Counted from the first letter of the stretch, positions 18,346 to 26,811 are shown. The stretch: DNA of 64,000 bases from JAYWGN01 sp043778255 (GCA_043778255.1 JAYWGN010000055.1:1-64000); one strand, 5' to 3'. Translations and numbers: made by a program. Notes: generated by a model not told the origin, from the sequence alone.

Positions 18346-18558
18346 TTATTTACGCCAATATGGTGTGTCAATTAATTTGCTTGTTACATACATAGCACGG
18401 TATGGAGTGTCAACATATTTGTAGGGTGTATCTACTTTTTTGGCTGCTATTAATTGTTCATAATCGGGTAAGTAAGTTGCTTCTTTTTTGGTACAGGCTG
18501 TGGTAATAATAACTACTACTAAAGTGTAGGGTATTATTGTGTTTAATAATTTTTTCAT
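18346..18558 (-). CDS. Small lipoprotein with repeated DTPY motif
   Basis: A 70-residue predicted lipoprotein: a hydrophobic signal ends in the lipobox ITTAC, so the mature protein begins at Cys22. The mature part has three DTPY motifs (VDTPYKY, VDTPYRA, IDTPYW) spaced over about 25 residues. No family is recognised. Supported by a lipoprotein signal, a start at a good ATG, and a terminator immediately downstream on the same strand. Confidence 0.55.
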   Translation of the reverse strand: MKKLLNTIIPYTLVVVIITTACTKKEATYLPDYEQLIAAKKVDTPYKYVDTPYRAMYVTSKLIDTPYWRK

Positions 18559-18670
18559 TGTTTTTGATTTTGTTTGATTTTTAAATGGGTAGCTTTTGCG
18601 GCTTACCTATTTATATCCGAACAAGTCAAAAATTGTTACCAGCTTAATTTTATTTTTTATAAAAAAAATA

Positions 18671-18699
18671 CAAAAAAGCCAAATCGATTATGATTTGGC
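18671..18699 (-). terminator. Intrinsic terminator after DUF2306-like gene
   Basis: GCCAAATC (18678-18685) and GATTTGGC (18692-18699) form an 8-bp stem with a 6-nt loop. On the minus strand it is followed by TTTTTTG, 40 bp after the stop of the gene ending at 18739. Confidence 0.7.
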
Positions 18700-18738
18700 C
18701 TACATTAATTGTGATTGCTATGGTATATATTTAGTGAT

Positions 18739-19380
18739 TTATTGTATCAATTGTTTTTTTTTGTTAAGTGTAACTATATACCACTCCGCCACCAACCAAT
18801 TAACTACCCAACCCAACCATGCTACTGTACGGTACACATCCATAGGTGGTAAGGTTATAGTGTTAGTAATAGCATACTTCCATATACGTAGAGTAATGGC
18901 ACTTAGGGTAAGTGCATAGCTACGTATCATATACTGTTGGTGCTTTTTGTAATTGCCTTGCTTAGCTAGCATTAAAGCATAAGCTGTACTTGCTAACCAT
19001 AATATTGCTAATAATACAAAGGCAAGTTGCGAATAAAAACCACCATTGGCATAAAACCCCATTATAAAACTGGCCGGCCCTGTAATGCACAATATATTAA
19101 GTACATACACATACCCCAACTTACGGTGCAATGTTGGTTTGTGCCTTTGTAAGTAAGTACTAAATTGTGTAAACCCTGCAAACAATACTAACATACTACT
19201 ATATACATGTACAAAAAAGGCTATTCGCCAAATGTTGTTGCCAATATAATCTTGCTTAATTCGCAAAAACCTAACATCGGTATTATAGGGAATATAACTC
19301 ATTACAATATTAGCCATAAAAGCTACAAATATGGCTAATAGCAGCAATAGTAAAGCATCAATATATTTTGACAATACCAA
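18739..19380 (-). CDS. DUF2306-family integral membrane protein
   Basis: A 213-residue protein with about six membrane helices. The pattern fits DUF2306 proteins: an Arg/His-rich helix-turn RHKPTLHRKLGYVYV, the KHQQYMIRSYALTLSAITLR segment, and conserved His in FFVHVYSS. Biochemical role unknown; the conserved His residues could bind a cofactor or metal. A single gene, ended by a terminator, divergent from the YARHG lipoprotein gene. Confidence 0.7.
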   Translation of the reverse strand: MVLSKYIDALLLLLLAIFVAFMANIVMSYIPYNTDVRFLRIKQDYIGNNIWRIAFFVHVYSSMLVLFAGFTQFSTYLQRHKPTLHRKLGYVYVLNILCITGPASFIMGFYANGGFYSQLAFVLLAILWLASTAYALMLAKQGNYKKHQQYMIRSYALTLSAITLRIWKYAITNTITLPPMDVYRTVAWLGWVVNWLVAEWYIVTLNKKKQLIQ

Positions 19381-19429
19381 AATTGTATGTATATTTAAAG
19401 TATAAAACTAATTATAAAAACAAACTATT

Positions 19430-20179
19430 ATGAAAAAAATATTATTTTATTGTATTTGTATTGTAACAATAGCATCTTGCAAAAATAAAAATACAGTAAC
19501 TACAAGTACCGATAAAGACAACCCCTTAATTACTAATACAACAACTCCCACTGTTGCGAAAGTGATATACGATAAAATTATTGGGTCGTATGTAGGTGTA
19601 TTTGGCGATAATAAAATAACACTACTTATAAGCAAAGCAGAGGGTGATAGTATAAGCGGCCGAAGTGTAGTAGGTGGCTACGACAGACCATTTACTGGTA
19701 CAGTAATACAACAAGGAGGTACTTATATAGTAGCAGCCAAAGAGCCCGGTACCGATAAGCATGATGGTACATTTAACTTCACCATTAAAGATGCTAATAC
19801 AAATATAGTAGAGGGTAGTTGGGTGCCTAATGATGCAAAAGTAACACCTAAAAAAAATTATGTGTTGCAACGTAAAGCATTTGAATATAAAATAGATGTA
19901 GGTAATTATGCTAAGGCATCGCAAAGGGAGTTAAAATCGGCCGACGTTGAAAACCTTACCAAGTATGACTTACAAACAATGCGTAACGAAATATTTGCCA
20001 GGCATGGCTACTGCTTTAAAAAGAAAGATTTAAGAGATTATTTTGAAAACGAAGATTGGTATGTACCCGATAATGTAGATGTAAAAGATTTGCTAACTAC
20101 CATAGAAAAGAAAAACATACAGCTTATAAAGCGTTATGAAAAATATGCCGACGATTATGGAGATGATTTTGGACGGTAA
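19430..20179 (+). CDS. Lipoprotein with C-terminal YARHG domain
   Basis: A 249-residue predicted lipoprotein (lipobox TIASC, Cys17). A beta-rich middle (about 45-140, IIGSYVGVFGDNKITLLI) is followed by a YARHG domain (about 165-240) with LQTMRNEIFARHGYCF and DYFENEDWYVP. YARHG domains occur extracellularly in many bacteria and are thought to bind cell-wall or surface components. Start at the ATG before the signal peptide. Followed 29 bp later by a Fic gene, possibly co-transcribed. Confidence 0.8.
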   Translation: MKKILFYCICIVTIASCKNKNTVTTSTDKDNPLITNTTTPTVAKVIYDKIIGSYVGVFGDNKITLLISKAEGDSISGRSVVGGYDRPFTGTVIQQGGTYIVAAKEPGTDKHDGTFNFTIKDANTNIVEGSWVPNDAKVTPKKNYVLQRKAFEYKIDVGNYAKASQRELKSADVENLTKYDLQTMRNEIFARHGYCFKKKDLRDYFENEDWYVPDNVDVKDLLTTIEKKNIQLIKRYEKYADDYGDDFGR

Positions 20180-20208
20180 TATAAATTCGTTTTATTTGAA
20201 AATACAGT

Positions 20209-20988
20209 ATGGAGCATCCTCTAATAATTATTAGCAACAAATATTTAACACCCTACAAGTCTGGTTTAAATTTTGATTTGCAAAATGCTTTAGCTGCATA
20301 TAACAAACTAACCAAGCAAGATGAAGACTTTAATTTTTATATAGCAAATGCAGCTGTTTATTCATCCAATATAGAAGGTAACACTATAAGCTTTGATACT
20401 TACTTAAAATCAAATGAGTTTAATTTACACTTAAAAACTAAAGAGCTAAAAGAGATTGAAGACCTTATAATTGCATATAAATTTGCCCAAATAAATAAAT
20501 TAACACTAGCCAATATATTGACTGCACATGAGTTAATTACAAATAATATACTCAAAAAAAAAGAACGTGGTAAAATAAGGAAAGTACAAGTAGGCGTTAG
20601 GAGTGAAGGAAAGTTAATATACTTAGCAATAGAACCAGAGTATATATTAAGTGAACTTAATAAACTAATTGATGATATTAATATATTAATAACCGCCCCA
20701 CTTACTATTGAAGAGATATTTTATTATGCCGCTTATATTCATTTGACGTTTGTAAATATTCACCCTTTTGTAGATGGTAATGGTAGGGCTTCAAGGTTAA
20801 TTGAAAAATGGTTTATATCGCAATGTACTCTTATTGGTAATGATGCTTGGTTTATAACATCCGAAAAAAATTATTGGAATAACAGACTGGCTTATTATAA
20901 AAACTTACAGTTAGGTGTAAATTATTATGAGGTAAAATATGAAAAATGTGTACCGTTTTTGTTAATGTTACCCAACAGTTTACTGTAA
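20209..20988 (+). CDS. Fic family protein (probable AMP-transferase)
   Basis: A 259-residue protein with the complete Fic core HPFVDGNGRASR (residues 185-196), including catalytic His185, so it should transfer AMP (or another nucleotide) to a protein hydroxyl. An inhibitory helix motif SSNIEGN (52-58) of the (S/T)xxxE(G/N) type is at the N-terminus, marking a self-inhibited class II Fic. No extra DNA-binding domain is present. A toxin-antitoxin partner is not evident next door. The genes on either side code for a YARHG lipoprotein and a membrane protein of unknown role. Confidence 0.92.
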   Translation: MEHPLIIISNKYLTPYKSGLNFDLQNALAAYNKLTKQDEDFNFYIANAAVYSSNIEGNTISFDTYLKSNEFNLHLKTKELKEIEDLIIAYKFAQINKLTLANILTAHELITNNILKKKERGKIRKVQVGVRSEGKLIYLAIEPEYILSELNKLIDDINILITAPLTIEEIFYYAAYIHLTFVNIHPFVDGNGRASRLIEKWFISQCTLIGNDAWFITSEKNYWNNRLAYYKNLQLGVNYYEVKYEKCVPFLLMLPNSLL

Positions 20989-21003
20989 CTTAAATATTGC
21001 ACA

Positions 21004-21627
21004 ATGCCTAATAATAATAACCAAATAATTAGCTACTTTACTTTACGTATTTTAATAGGTTCGTTAGGTATGCTACTGCCTATATTATTGGTAATAAGCA
21101 ATTACATTACTAATGCTACAGTTGTTATTGAAAACTCCATAAGCGACTATTACGATAATGGTACAGCTGGCGATATACTAGTAGGTGTATTGTTTGTGTT
21201 GGGTTTCTTTTTACTTTGCTACAAAGGTTATAACCGTACCGATAATATTGCGGCATCGGTAGGTGGCGTTGCAGCATTAGGTGTAGCTCTTTTTCCTACT
21301 ACTGGCAATGCTTTGGTACATAGTTTACATTTTGTATTTGCCACTATTTTGTTTTTAGTATTTATATTTTTTTCGCTGTATTTGTTTAGAAAAGGCCATG
21401 CTAATGGTGTACAAAGCAAACTAAAGCCAACCCGTAACAACGTATATTTAATATGTGGCATTATAATGAGTTTATGTGTAGTGTCAATTGGCGTATTATC
21501 TTTTAATAAATTCACCCTTATTAAAAATGACTATAACCTTACCTTTTGGTTGGAGAGTATGGCACTTATTGCCTTTGGATTTAGTTGGGCTATAAAGGGG
21601 CAAATGCTTTGGAGTGATGAGTCCTAA
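21004..21627 (+). CDS. Polytopic membrane protein of unknown function
   Basis: A 207-residue protein with about six hydrophobic segments (around 15-33, 58-75, 80-98, 107-127, 145-163, 180-195). Notable conserved-looking stretches are SISDYYDNGTAGDILVG, ALFPTTG and an amphipathic FRKGHANG loop. It resembles DUF998-like proteins, but this is not firm. It starts 15 bp after the Fic stop and is probably in the same transcript. Confidence 0.6.
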   Translation: MPNNNNQIISYFTLRILIGSLGMLLPILLVISNYITNATVVIENSISDYYDNGTAGDILVGVLFVLGFFLLCYKGYNRTDNIAASVGGVAALGVALFPTTGNALVHSLHFVFATILFLVFIFFSLYLFRKGHANGVQSKLKPTRNNVYLICGIIMSLCVVSIGVLSFNKFTLIKNDYNLTFWLESMALIAFGFSWAIKGQMLWSDES

Positions 21628-21689
21628 CATACATTTTATTGCTTACCCTACCCAATAGTATATACAATACTTGCCATACCAAAATATTG

Positions 21690-21697
21690 TATATTTG
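21690..21697 (+). promoter_or_regulatory. -7 promoter box of the restriction-modification operon
   Basis: TATATTTG fits the Bacteroidota -7 consensus TAnnTTTG, with TTG at 21671-21673 as weak -33 element (16-bp spacing). The box ends 6 nt before the ATG at 21704, implying an extremely short or absent leader. Confidence 0.55.
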
Positions 21698-21703
21698 TAC
21701 AGT

Positions 21704-21865
21704 ATGAAGTTGTTAGAAAATACAGCGGTAGCACCTACCCTATTTAATATTGAAAATATAAATTTGCCATTGAAATATGTTAATGGCAAAACAATGAAAG
21801 TGAATGCTAGTAACGTATTAGACCAATATTATACCAAAAGGGAAACGGCAATTAAAAATAAATAA
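21704..21865 (+). CDS. Small protein preceding the methyltransferase gene
   Basis: A 53-residue polypeptide starting MKLLENTAVAPTLFN. The start at 21704 is chosen because the promoter box immediately precedes it; an in-frame TTG at 21671 overlaps that promoter. It stops 3 bp before the methyltransferase ATG, so it is co-transcribed. No helix-turn-helix is seen, so it is not a classical C-protein. It may be a regulator or merely a leader peptide whose translation affects the methyltransferase; both are inference. Confidence 0.5.
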   Translation: MKLLENTAVAPTLFNIENINLPLKYVNGKTMKVNASNVLDQYYTKRETAIKNK

Positions 21866-21868
21866 TTA

Positions 21869-23179
21869 ATGGAAGAAGTTAAATTTATAGATTTATTCGC
21901 AGGTATTGGTGGGCTTAGGCTTGGGTTTGAAGAGGCATTTAATAATGTTGGCTTTCAAACAAAATGTGTTATGACCTCCGAAATAAAACCATATGCACTA
22001 AAAACATTAAATCAAAATTTTAAACACCAATATTTTGTTGGCGATATTAGTAAAGTCAAAAATTGCGATATTCCCGATTTTGATTTTTTATTAGGTGGCT
22101 TTCCGTGTCAGCCATTTAGTGCAAGTGGAAAAAGGCACGGATTTGTTGATACAAGAGGGACGTTGTTTTTTGAAATTGAAAGAATTATTGCTAAAAAAAA
22201 GCCTTACGGTTTTATCCTTGAAAACGTTGAAGGTTTGGTAAAGCATGATGTTATAAACAAAAACGATAAAGTTGGTCAAACATTACAAACAATTATTGAC
22301 AAACTCACTAATTTAGGTTATTGCGTTTCTTGGAAAGTGTTAAACGCTGATGAATTTGGTTTGCCACAAGCAAGAAAAAGAGTTTTTATTGTTGGTACTT
22401 TAGATACAGAAATTAATTTGAATGACTTTGAAGTAAAAAAGAAAAAAATTAAAAGTGTTCTTGAAAAAGGTCAACCGTTAATGAAATCAAAGTTTGCCGA
22501 TTTGTTGCTACAACATTTTTCTATCGAAGAATTATACGGCAAATCAATAAAAGATAAACGTGGTGGTGATGATAACATACATAGTTGGGATGTTGAATTA
22601 AAAGGTGCTGTTTCCAAAGAACAAAATATATTATTGAACAAACTTTTCAAAGCAAGGCGTAGCAAAAAATGGGCAGAAGAAATTGGCATTGACTGGATGG
22701 ATGGAATGCCTTTGACATTAAAACAGATAGCCACATTTTATGAATCGCCAAAGCTAAAAGAGATGCTTGACGATTTAGTTACAAAAGGTTATTTGAAATT
22801 TGAGCATCCTAAAAGTTTAGTAACAGAATATACTTTACTTGGTAATAAAACTTTCCGAAAAGAAAATAAATCATTGCCTCCTGGCTATAATATTGTTTCA
22901 GGTAAATTGAGTTTTGAAATAAATAAAGTTCTTAACCCTAATGGCATTGCACCAACATTGGTTGCAACAGATATGGCTCGTTTAGTAATCCCTGATGGCA
23001 AAGGATTAAGAAGAATGACACTTCGTGAGGGGCTACGATTATTTGGTTATCCCGAATGGTTTGAACTACCTGTTACGATAAATGAAGGTTTTGATTTGCT
23101 GGGAAACACAGTTGCTGTGACTGTTGTAAAAGCTGTTGCCGAAAGACTAGCTGCCGTTTATGAACCTGTATTTACTTGA
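21869..23179 (+). CDS. DNA (cytosine-5)-methyltransferase of a type II R-M system
   Basis: A 436-residue m5C methyltransferase with the motifs in normal order: I (FIDLFAGIGGLRLGF, from residue 5), IV with catalytic Cys in GGFPCQPFSASG, VI (GFILENVEG), VIII (QARKRVFIVG), a target-recognition region (about 195-330), and motifs IX-X at the end (RLFGYPEWF, LLGNTVAVTVV). It protects the host DNA against the convergent endonuclease gene, with which it overlaps by 8 bp tail to tail. The nuclease resembles the NgoBV/NlaIV group, whose target is GGNNCC, so that specificity is a reasonable but unproven guess. Confidence 0.93.
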   Translation: MEEVKFIDLFAGIGGLRLGFEEAFNNVGFQTKCVMTSEIKPYALKTLNQNFKHQYFVGDISKVKNCDIPDFDFLLGGFPCQPFSASGKRHGFVDTRGTLFFEIERIIAKKKPYGFILENVEGLVKHDVINKNDKVGQTLQTIIDKLTNLGYCVSWKVLNADEFGLPQARKRVFIVGTLDTEINLNDFEVKKKKIKSVLEKGQPLMKSKFADLLLQHFSIEELYGKSIKDKRGGDDNIHSWDVELKGAVSKEQNILLNKLFKARRSKKWAEEIGIDWMDGMPLTLKQIATFYESPKLKEMLDDLVTKGYLKFEHPKSLVTEYTLLGNKTFRKENKSLPPGYNIVSGKLSFEINKVLNPNGIAPTLVATDMARLVIPDGKGLRRMTLREGLRLFGYPEWFELPVTINEGFDLLGNTVAVTVVKAVAERLAAVYEPVFT

Positions 23180-23858
23180 TAATTAATTTTGTTCCTGTGT
23201 GTTCTGCATAGTTTTTTATAACATTTTTCAACCAGTGAGAATTGTCATGGTGTGTTTTTGAATATTGATAACGGGTTTCACTCAATGCTTTCAAAAATTC
23301 TTCTTTATTGTTGAAAGCCTTAAATGTAGAACGTTCTGAATACCAATTTATAGGTCGAAGATTATAAATAATGAGTTTTTTCTCTTGCACTTTTATTGGA
23401 TAAGAACCACTTCCACCTGCAATTTCCCAAATCTTTTTAAGCCAAATGTTTTCAATTGTTATTTGAGAGCCGTGCATTTTATATGCAATAATTAGATAAT
23501 CGGAATCAAGTCTGTAAGCGTTTGTCAATAAAGAACCGCAGTACGATTCAAAGTTTGCAAGGTCAAAACCTGCACCACGTTTAAAATCAAAGGTCTTAAT
23601 TTCTAAAAGGTCTTTTTTCTTATTGTCAACATTTAGGTAAATGTCTGGGAATGTTTGTGAGCTTGGATTTACATCAAATAAAATTTTTTCTCTTTTCATC
23701 CATTGCACTAACCAATCCTGTATTAAATTTCCAACAGTATCCCTTGATTCTACTGAAATGGTTAAATCTTTTAATGTAAAATTTATAATGCCAGTTTTTC
23801 CTTTTAGGTCGTAGTCAATAGTTAGTCTTTTATAAAGTTCTTGAGCTGATAATTTCAT
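23172..23858 (-). CDS. Type II restriction endonuclease, NgoBV/NlaIV-like
   Basis: A 228-residue protein. Features: ELYKRLTIDYDLKGKTG at the N-terminus, a PD-(D/E)XK-type core with Pro71-Asp72 (TFPDIYL) and Glu86-Ile-Lys88 (LLEIKTF), then DLANFESYCGSL and IENIWLKKIWEIAG, which I recall as characteristic of the NgoBV family. It converges on the m5C methyltransferase (8-bp overlap). Family assignment is from memory of the conserved blocks and could be wrong at subfamily level. An R-M nuclease role is well supported by the neighbour and catalytic motif. Confidence 0.75.
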   Translation of the reverse strand: MKLSAQELYKRLTIDYDLKGKTGIINFTLKDLTISVESRDTVGNLIQDWLVQWMKREKILFDVNPSSQTFPDIYLNVDNKKKDLLEIKTFDFKRGAGFDLANFESYCGSLLTNAYRLDSDYLIIAYKMHGSQITIENIWLKKIWEIAGGSGSYPIKVQEKKLIIYNLRPINWYSERSTFKAFNNKEEFLKALSETRYQYSKTHHDNSHWLKNVIKNYAEHTGTKLIIK

Positions 23859-24017
23859 TATCTTTTTTTTGTATAGTACAAAAATAATGATTATTTATTT
23901 ATTGCGTTTTTACACCAATAAAGTCAAAGTTTAAAAAAAACACGAAATTCCTTATTGCTGAACTATCTACTTTATTATTATAAAAATATGCATTATAATT
24001 TAACTAAATAAATATGA

Positions 24018-24050
24018 TTTGGTAATACGTTTGATTTTCCATTATTTTTA
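24018..24050 (+). promoter_or_regulatory. Promoter of murA
   Basis: TTTG (24018-24021), 21 bp, then TATTTTTA (24043-24050), a near match to TAnnTTTG, 19 bp before the chosen ATG. It overlaps the longer open frame, supporting the shorter MurA start. Confidence 0.4.
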
Positions 24051-24069
24051 CCCAAAAAAATATAAAACT

Positions 24070-25374
24070 ATGACTAGCTTTGAAGTACGAGGTGGTAAAA
24101 AATTACAAGGCGAACTTACCCCACAAGGTGCTAAAAACGAAGCCCTACAAATACTAAGTGCAGTATTGCTTACTAATGAAAAAGTAACCATAAAAAACAT
24201 ACCCGATATAGTAGATGTAAACTTACTAATAGAACTACTACAAGATATGGGTGTACAAGTACAACGCCCTACCAGAGACACTTGTATAATGCAAGCCAAC
24301 CAAGTAGACCCCGACTTTATGCATAGTGCCACATTTAAAAAAAAGGGCGGAAAACTAAGGGGTAGTGTAATGATTGCTGGCCCAATGTTGGCAAGATTTA
24401 ATAAGGCATTTATACCCAAGCCTGGTGGCGACAAAATTGGTCGCCGTAGGTTAGATACCCATATAATAGGTTTTGAAAAACTAGGTGGACTATTTAATTA
24501 CGACAAAGAAAATGGCTACTACACCCTTACAACTACTGGGCTTAAAGGCTGCTATATGATGCTTGATGAGCCAAGTGTAACCGGTACAGCTAACATAGTA
24601 ATGGCAGCTGTATTAGCTACTGGCACTACTACTATATACAATGCAGCTTGTGAACCTTACTTACAGCAACTTTGCAAAATGCTTAACCGAATGGGTGCTA
24701 ATATTACAGGTATTGGTAGCAACTTGCTAACCATTGTAGGTGTTACCACATTAGGCGGTACAGAACATACAATGTTGCCCGATATGATAGAGATTGGCTC
24801 ATTTATTGGCCTAGCAGCCATGACTCAAAGCAACATTACTATAAAAAATGTAAGCATAAATAACCTTGGTATAATACCCGAAAAATTTAAGCAACTTGGT
24901 ATTAAACTCAACTTTGTTGGTGACGATATACATATACCCGAACAGGACATTTACGAAATTGAAAACTTTATAGACGGTGGCATTATGACCATAAGCGACC
25001 ACCCTTGGCCAGGCTTTACACCCGACTTGTTGAGTATTATATTAGTAACTGCCATACAAGCAAAAGGTGCAGTGCTAATACACCAAAAAATGTTTGAAAG
25101 CCGATTGTTTTTTGTAGATAAGTTGATAGATATGGGTGCCAATATAATACTATGCGATCCTCACCGTGCTAATGTAATTGGCCTTGGTAGAGAGCAACAA
25201 TTACGTGGCATTACCATGGCCAGCCCCGATATACGAGCTGGTGTAGCCCTACTTATAGCTGCACTAAGTGCCGATGGTAAAAGCACCATACAAAATATAG
25301 AACAAATAGACCGTGGCTACCAATATATAGATGAACGATTGCGTAGCATAGGTGCTGATATAAAGAGGGTGTAG
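24070..25374 (+). CDS. murA: UDP-N-acetylglucosamine 1-carboxyvinyltransferase MurA (Asp-type active site)
   Basis: Catalyses transfer of enolpyruvate from PEP to UDP-GlcNAc, the first committed step of peptidoglycan synthesis. The 434-residue protein starts at MTSFEVRGGKKLQG; an upstream in-frame ATT-rich extension (to 24019) overlaps the promoter and is rejected. Lys22-Asn23 (AKNEAL) and the Arg-rich GRRRLDTH are present. The residue equivalent to E. coli Cys115 is Asp121 in KPGGDKIGRRRL. Cys-to-Asp enzymes are known to remain active and to resist fosfomycin, and the Asp form is normal in several phyla, including Bacteroidota. Monocistronic. Confidence 0.95.
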   Translation: MTSFEVRGGKKLQGELTPQGAKNEALQILSAVLLTNEKVTIKNIPDIVDVNLLIELLQDMGVQVQRPTRDTCIMQANQVDPDFMHSATFKKKGGKLRGSVMIAGPMLARFNKAFIPKPGGDKIGRRRLDTHIIGFEKLGGLFNYDKENGYYTLTTTGLKGCYMMLDEPSVTGTANIVMAAVLATGTTTIYNAACEPYLQQLCKMLNRMGANITGIGSNLLTIVGVTTLGGTEHTMLPDMIEIGSFIGLAAMTQSNITIKNVSINNLGIIPEKFKQLGIKLNFVGDDIHIPEQDIYEIENFIDGGIMTISDHPWPGFTPDLLSIILVTAIQAKGAVLIHQKMFESRLFFVDKLIDMGANIILCDPHRANVIGLGREQQLRGITMASPDIRAGVALLIAALSADGKSTIQNIEQIDRGYQYIDERLRSIGADIKRV

Positions 25375-25411
25375 TGAAAAATGTGATAATGTGCTAATAT
25401 GCAAATGTGCT

Positions 25412-25428
25412 TCCCGCAATAAGCGGGA
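25412..25428. repeat. Short palindrome downstream of murA
   Basis: TCCCGC-AATAA-GCGGGA hairpin, 37 bp after the murA stop. It may slow or stop transcription, but no T-run follows. Confidence 0.4.
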
Positions 25429-25461
25429 TTAAAAAATTAAGGAAGGAAAACGATGTAAGAA

Positions 25462-25511
25462 GGTAGAGGTGTGAAGGTAGAGGTGTGAAGTTAGAGGTGT
25501 AAAGTTAGAAG
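25462..25511. repeat. 14-bp tandem repeat
   Basis: Three and a half copies of a 14-bp unit (GGTAGAGGTGTGAA twice, then GTTAGAGGTGTAAA and a partial GTTAGAAG). Non-coding, immediately before the 17-bp array. Confidence 0.85.
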
Positions 25512-25528
25512 TTTTTAGCTACTAACTC

Positions 25529-25810
25529 TTTGACCTACTGACTCATTTGACCCACTGACTCATTTGACCCATTTGACCCACTGACTCATTTGACCCACTG
25601 ACTCATTTGACCCACTGACTCATTTTACCCACTGACCCATTTTACCCACTGACTCATTTAACCCACTGACCCATTTGACCCACTGACTCATTTAACCCAC
25701 TGACCCATTTGACCCACTGACTCATTTGACCCACTGACTCATTTGACCCATTTGACCCACTGACTCATTTAACCCACTGACCCATTTGACCCACTGACTC
25801 ACCTGACCCA
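25529..25810. repeat. 17-bp minisatellite (TTTGACCCACTGACTCA)
   Basis: Fifteen full 17-bp units plus three 9-bp half units (TTTGACCCA) run without interruption over 282 bp. Units differ mainly at two positions: TTTG/TTTA/TTTT at the start and ACTCA/ACCCA at the end, alternating in blocks. All frames contain stops, so it is not coding. It ends 6 bp from the stop of the convergent deoxyhypusine-synthase-like gene and, with the 14-bp repeat, fills the 441-bp gap after murA. Confidence 0.93.
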
Positions 25811-25815
25811 TTCCT

Positions 25816-26790
25816 CTACATCCCCAATATCCATGCAAATATTAATGGTGCTACTATAGTGGCATCGCTTTCTACTATATATTTTGGTGTGGTTACATCT
25901 AGTTTGCCCCATGTTATTTTTTCGTTTGGTACTGCACCAGAGTAGCTTCCGTAGCTTGTAGTGCTATCACTTATTTGGCAAAAGTAACTCCAAAAAGGTA
26001 CGTCGTGCCACTCCAAATCCTGATACATCATGGGTACTACGCATATAGGAAAATCGCCAGCAATACCACCACCAATTTGAAAAAAGCCCACACCTTTACC
26101 GCCACTATTTGCCCTGTACCACTCAGTTAGCCACACCATATAGTCAATTCCGCCTTTTATAGTAGTGGTTTTCAATTCGCCTTTTATACAGTAACTAGCA
26201 AATATATTGCCCATGGTACTATCTTCCCAGCCGGGTACTACAATTGGTATGTTTTTTTGGGCAGCAGCTAGCATCCAACTATTTTTGGGGTCTATTTCGT
26301 AGTATTGTTCTAGTACACCACTAAGCAACATTTTGTACATGTACTCATGTGGAAAATAGGATTCTCCAGCTGCTTCAGCATCTTTCCAAATTTTTTCAAT
26401 ATGTTGCTGTAGCCGTCTAAATGCCTCCTCTTCCGGTATGCAAGTATCGGTTACACGGTTGTAATGGTTATCGAGTAGTTCACGTTCCTGTTCGCCAGTA
26501 AGTTCGCGGTAGTTGGGTATTCGTTTGTAGTGGGTGTGTGCTACAAGGTTCATTATATCTTCTTCAAGGTTAGCACCTGTACAGCTTATAATGGCTATTT
26601 TATCTTGTCGTATCATTTCGGCAAGGCTTATGCCTAACTCAGCAGTACTCATGGCACCTGCTAGGGTTACCATCATTTTTCCGCCTTCGGCTAAATGTAG
26701 TTCGTAACCCTTTGCAGCATCTATAAGTGCAGCAGCATTAAAGTGGCGGTAGTTATGTTCTATAAATTTACTTACAGGTCCTTTGCTCAT
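25816..26790 (-). CDS. Deoxyhypusine synthase family protein
   Basis: A 324-residue protein of the deoxyhypusine-synthase superfamily, which uses spermidine and NAD to transfer or condense aminobutyl groups. Seen: an N-terminal MSKGPVSKFIEHNYRHFNAA block, VTLAGAMSTAELGISLAEMIR, SCTGANLEEDIMNL (NAD-binding region), PGWEDSTMGNIFAS, and the C-terminal GSYSGAVPNEKITWGKL with Lys296 equivalent to the catalytic lysine of eukaryotic enzymes. Bacteria lack eIF5A, so bacterial members likely act on another amine, for instance making homospermidine; this is inference. The ATG at 26790 is chosen because the promoter box at 26812-26819 covers the upstream TTG. Confidence 0.88.
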   Translation of the reverse strand: MSKGPVSKFIEHNYRHFNAAALIDAAKGYELHLAEGGKMMVTLAGAMSTAELGISLAEMIRQDKIAIISCTGANLEEDIMNLVAHTHYKRIPNYRELTGEQERELLDNHYNRVTDTCIPEEEAFRRLQQHIEKIWKDAEAAGESYFPHEYMYKMLLSGVLEQYYEIDPKNSWMLAAAQKNIPIVVPGWEDSTMGNIFASYCIKGELKTTTIKGGIDYMVWLTEWYRANSGGKGVGFFQIGGGIAGDFPICVVPMMYQDLEWHDVPFWSYFCQISDSTTSYGSYSGAVPNEKITWGKLDVTTPKYIVESDATIVAPLIFAWILGM

Positions 26791-26811
26791 TGCTATTAAT
26801 TTTTTTATGTG

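Noticed and set aside
24019..24069. 17-codon N-terminal extension of MurA
   Set aside because: It overlaps the promoter and lacks family similarity; MTSFEVRGG matches the usual MurA start.
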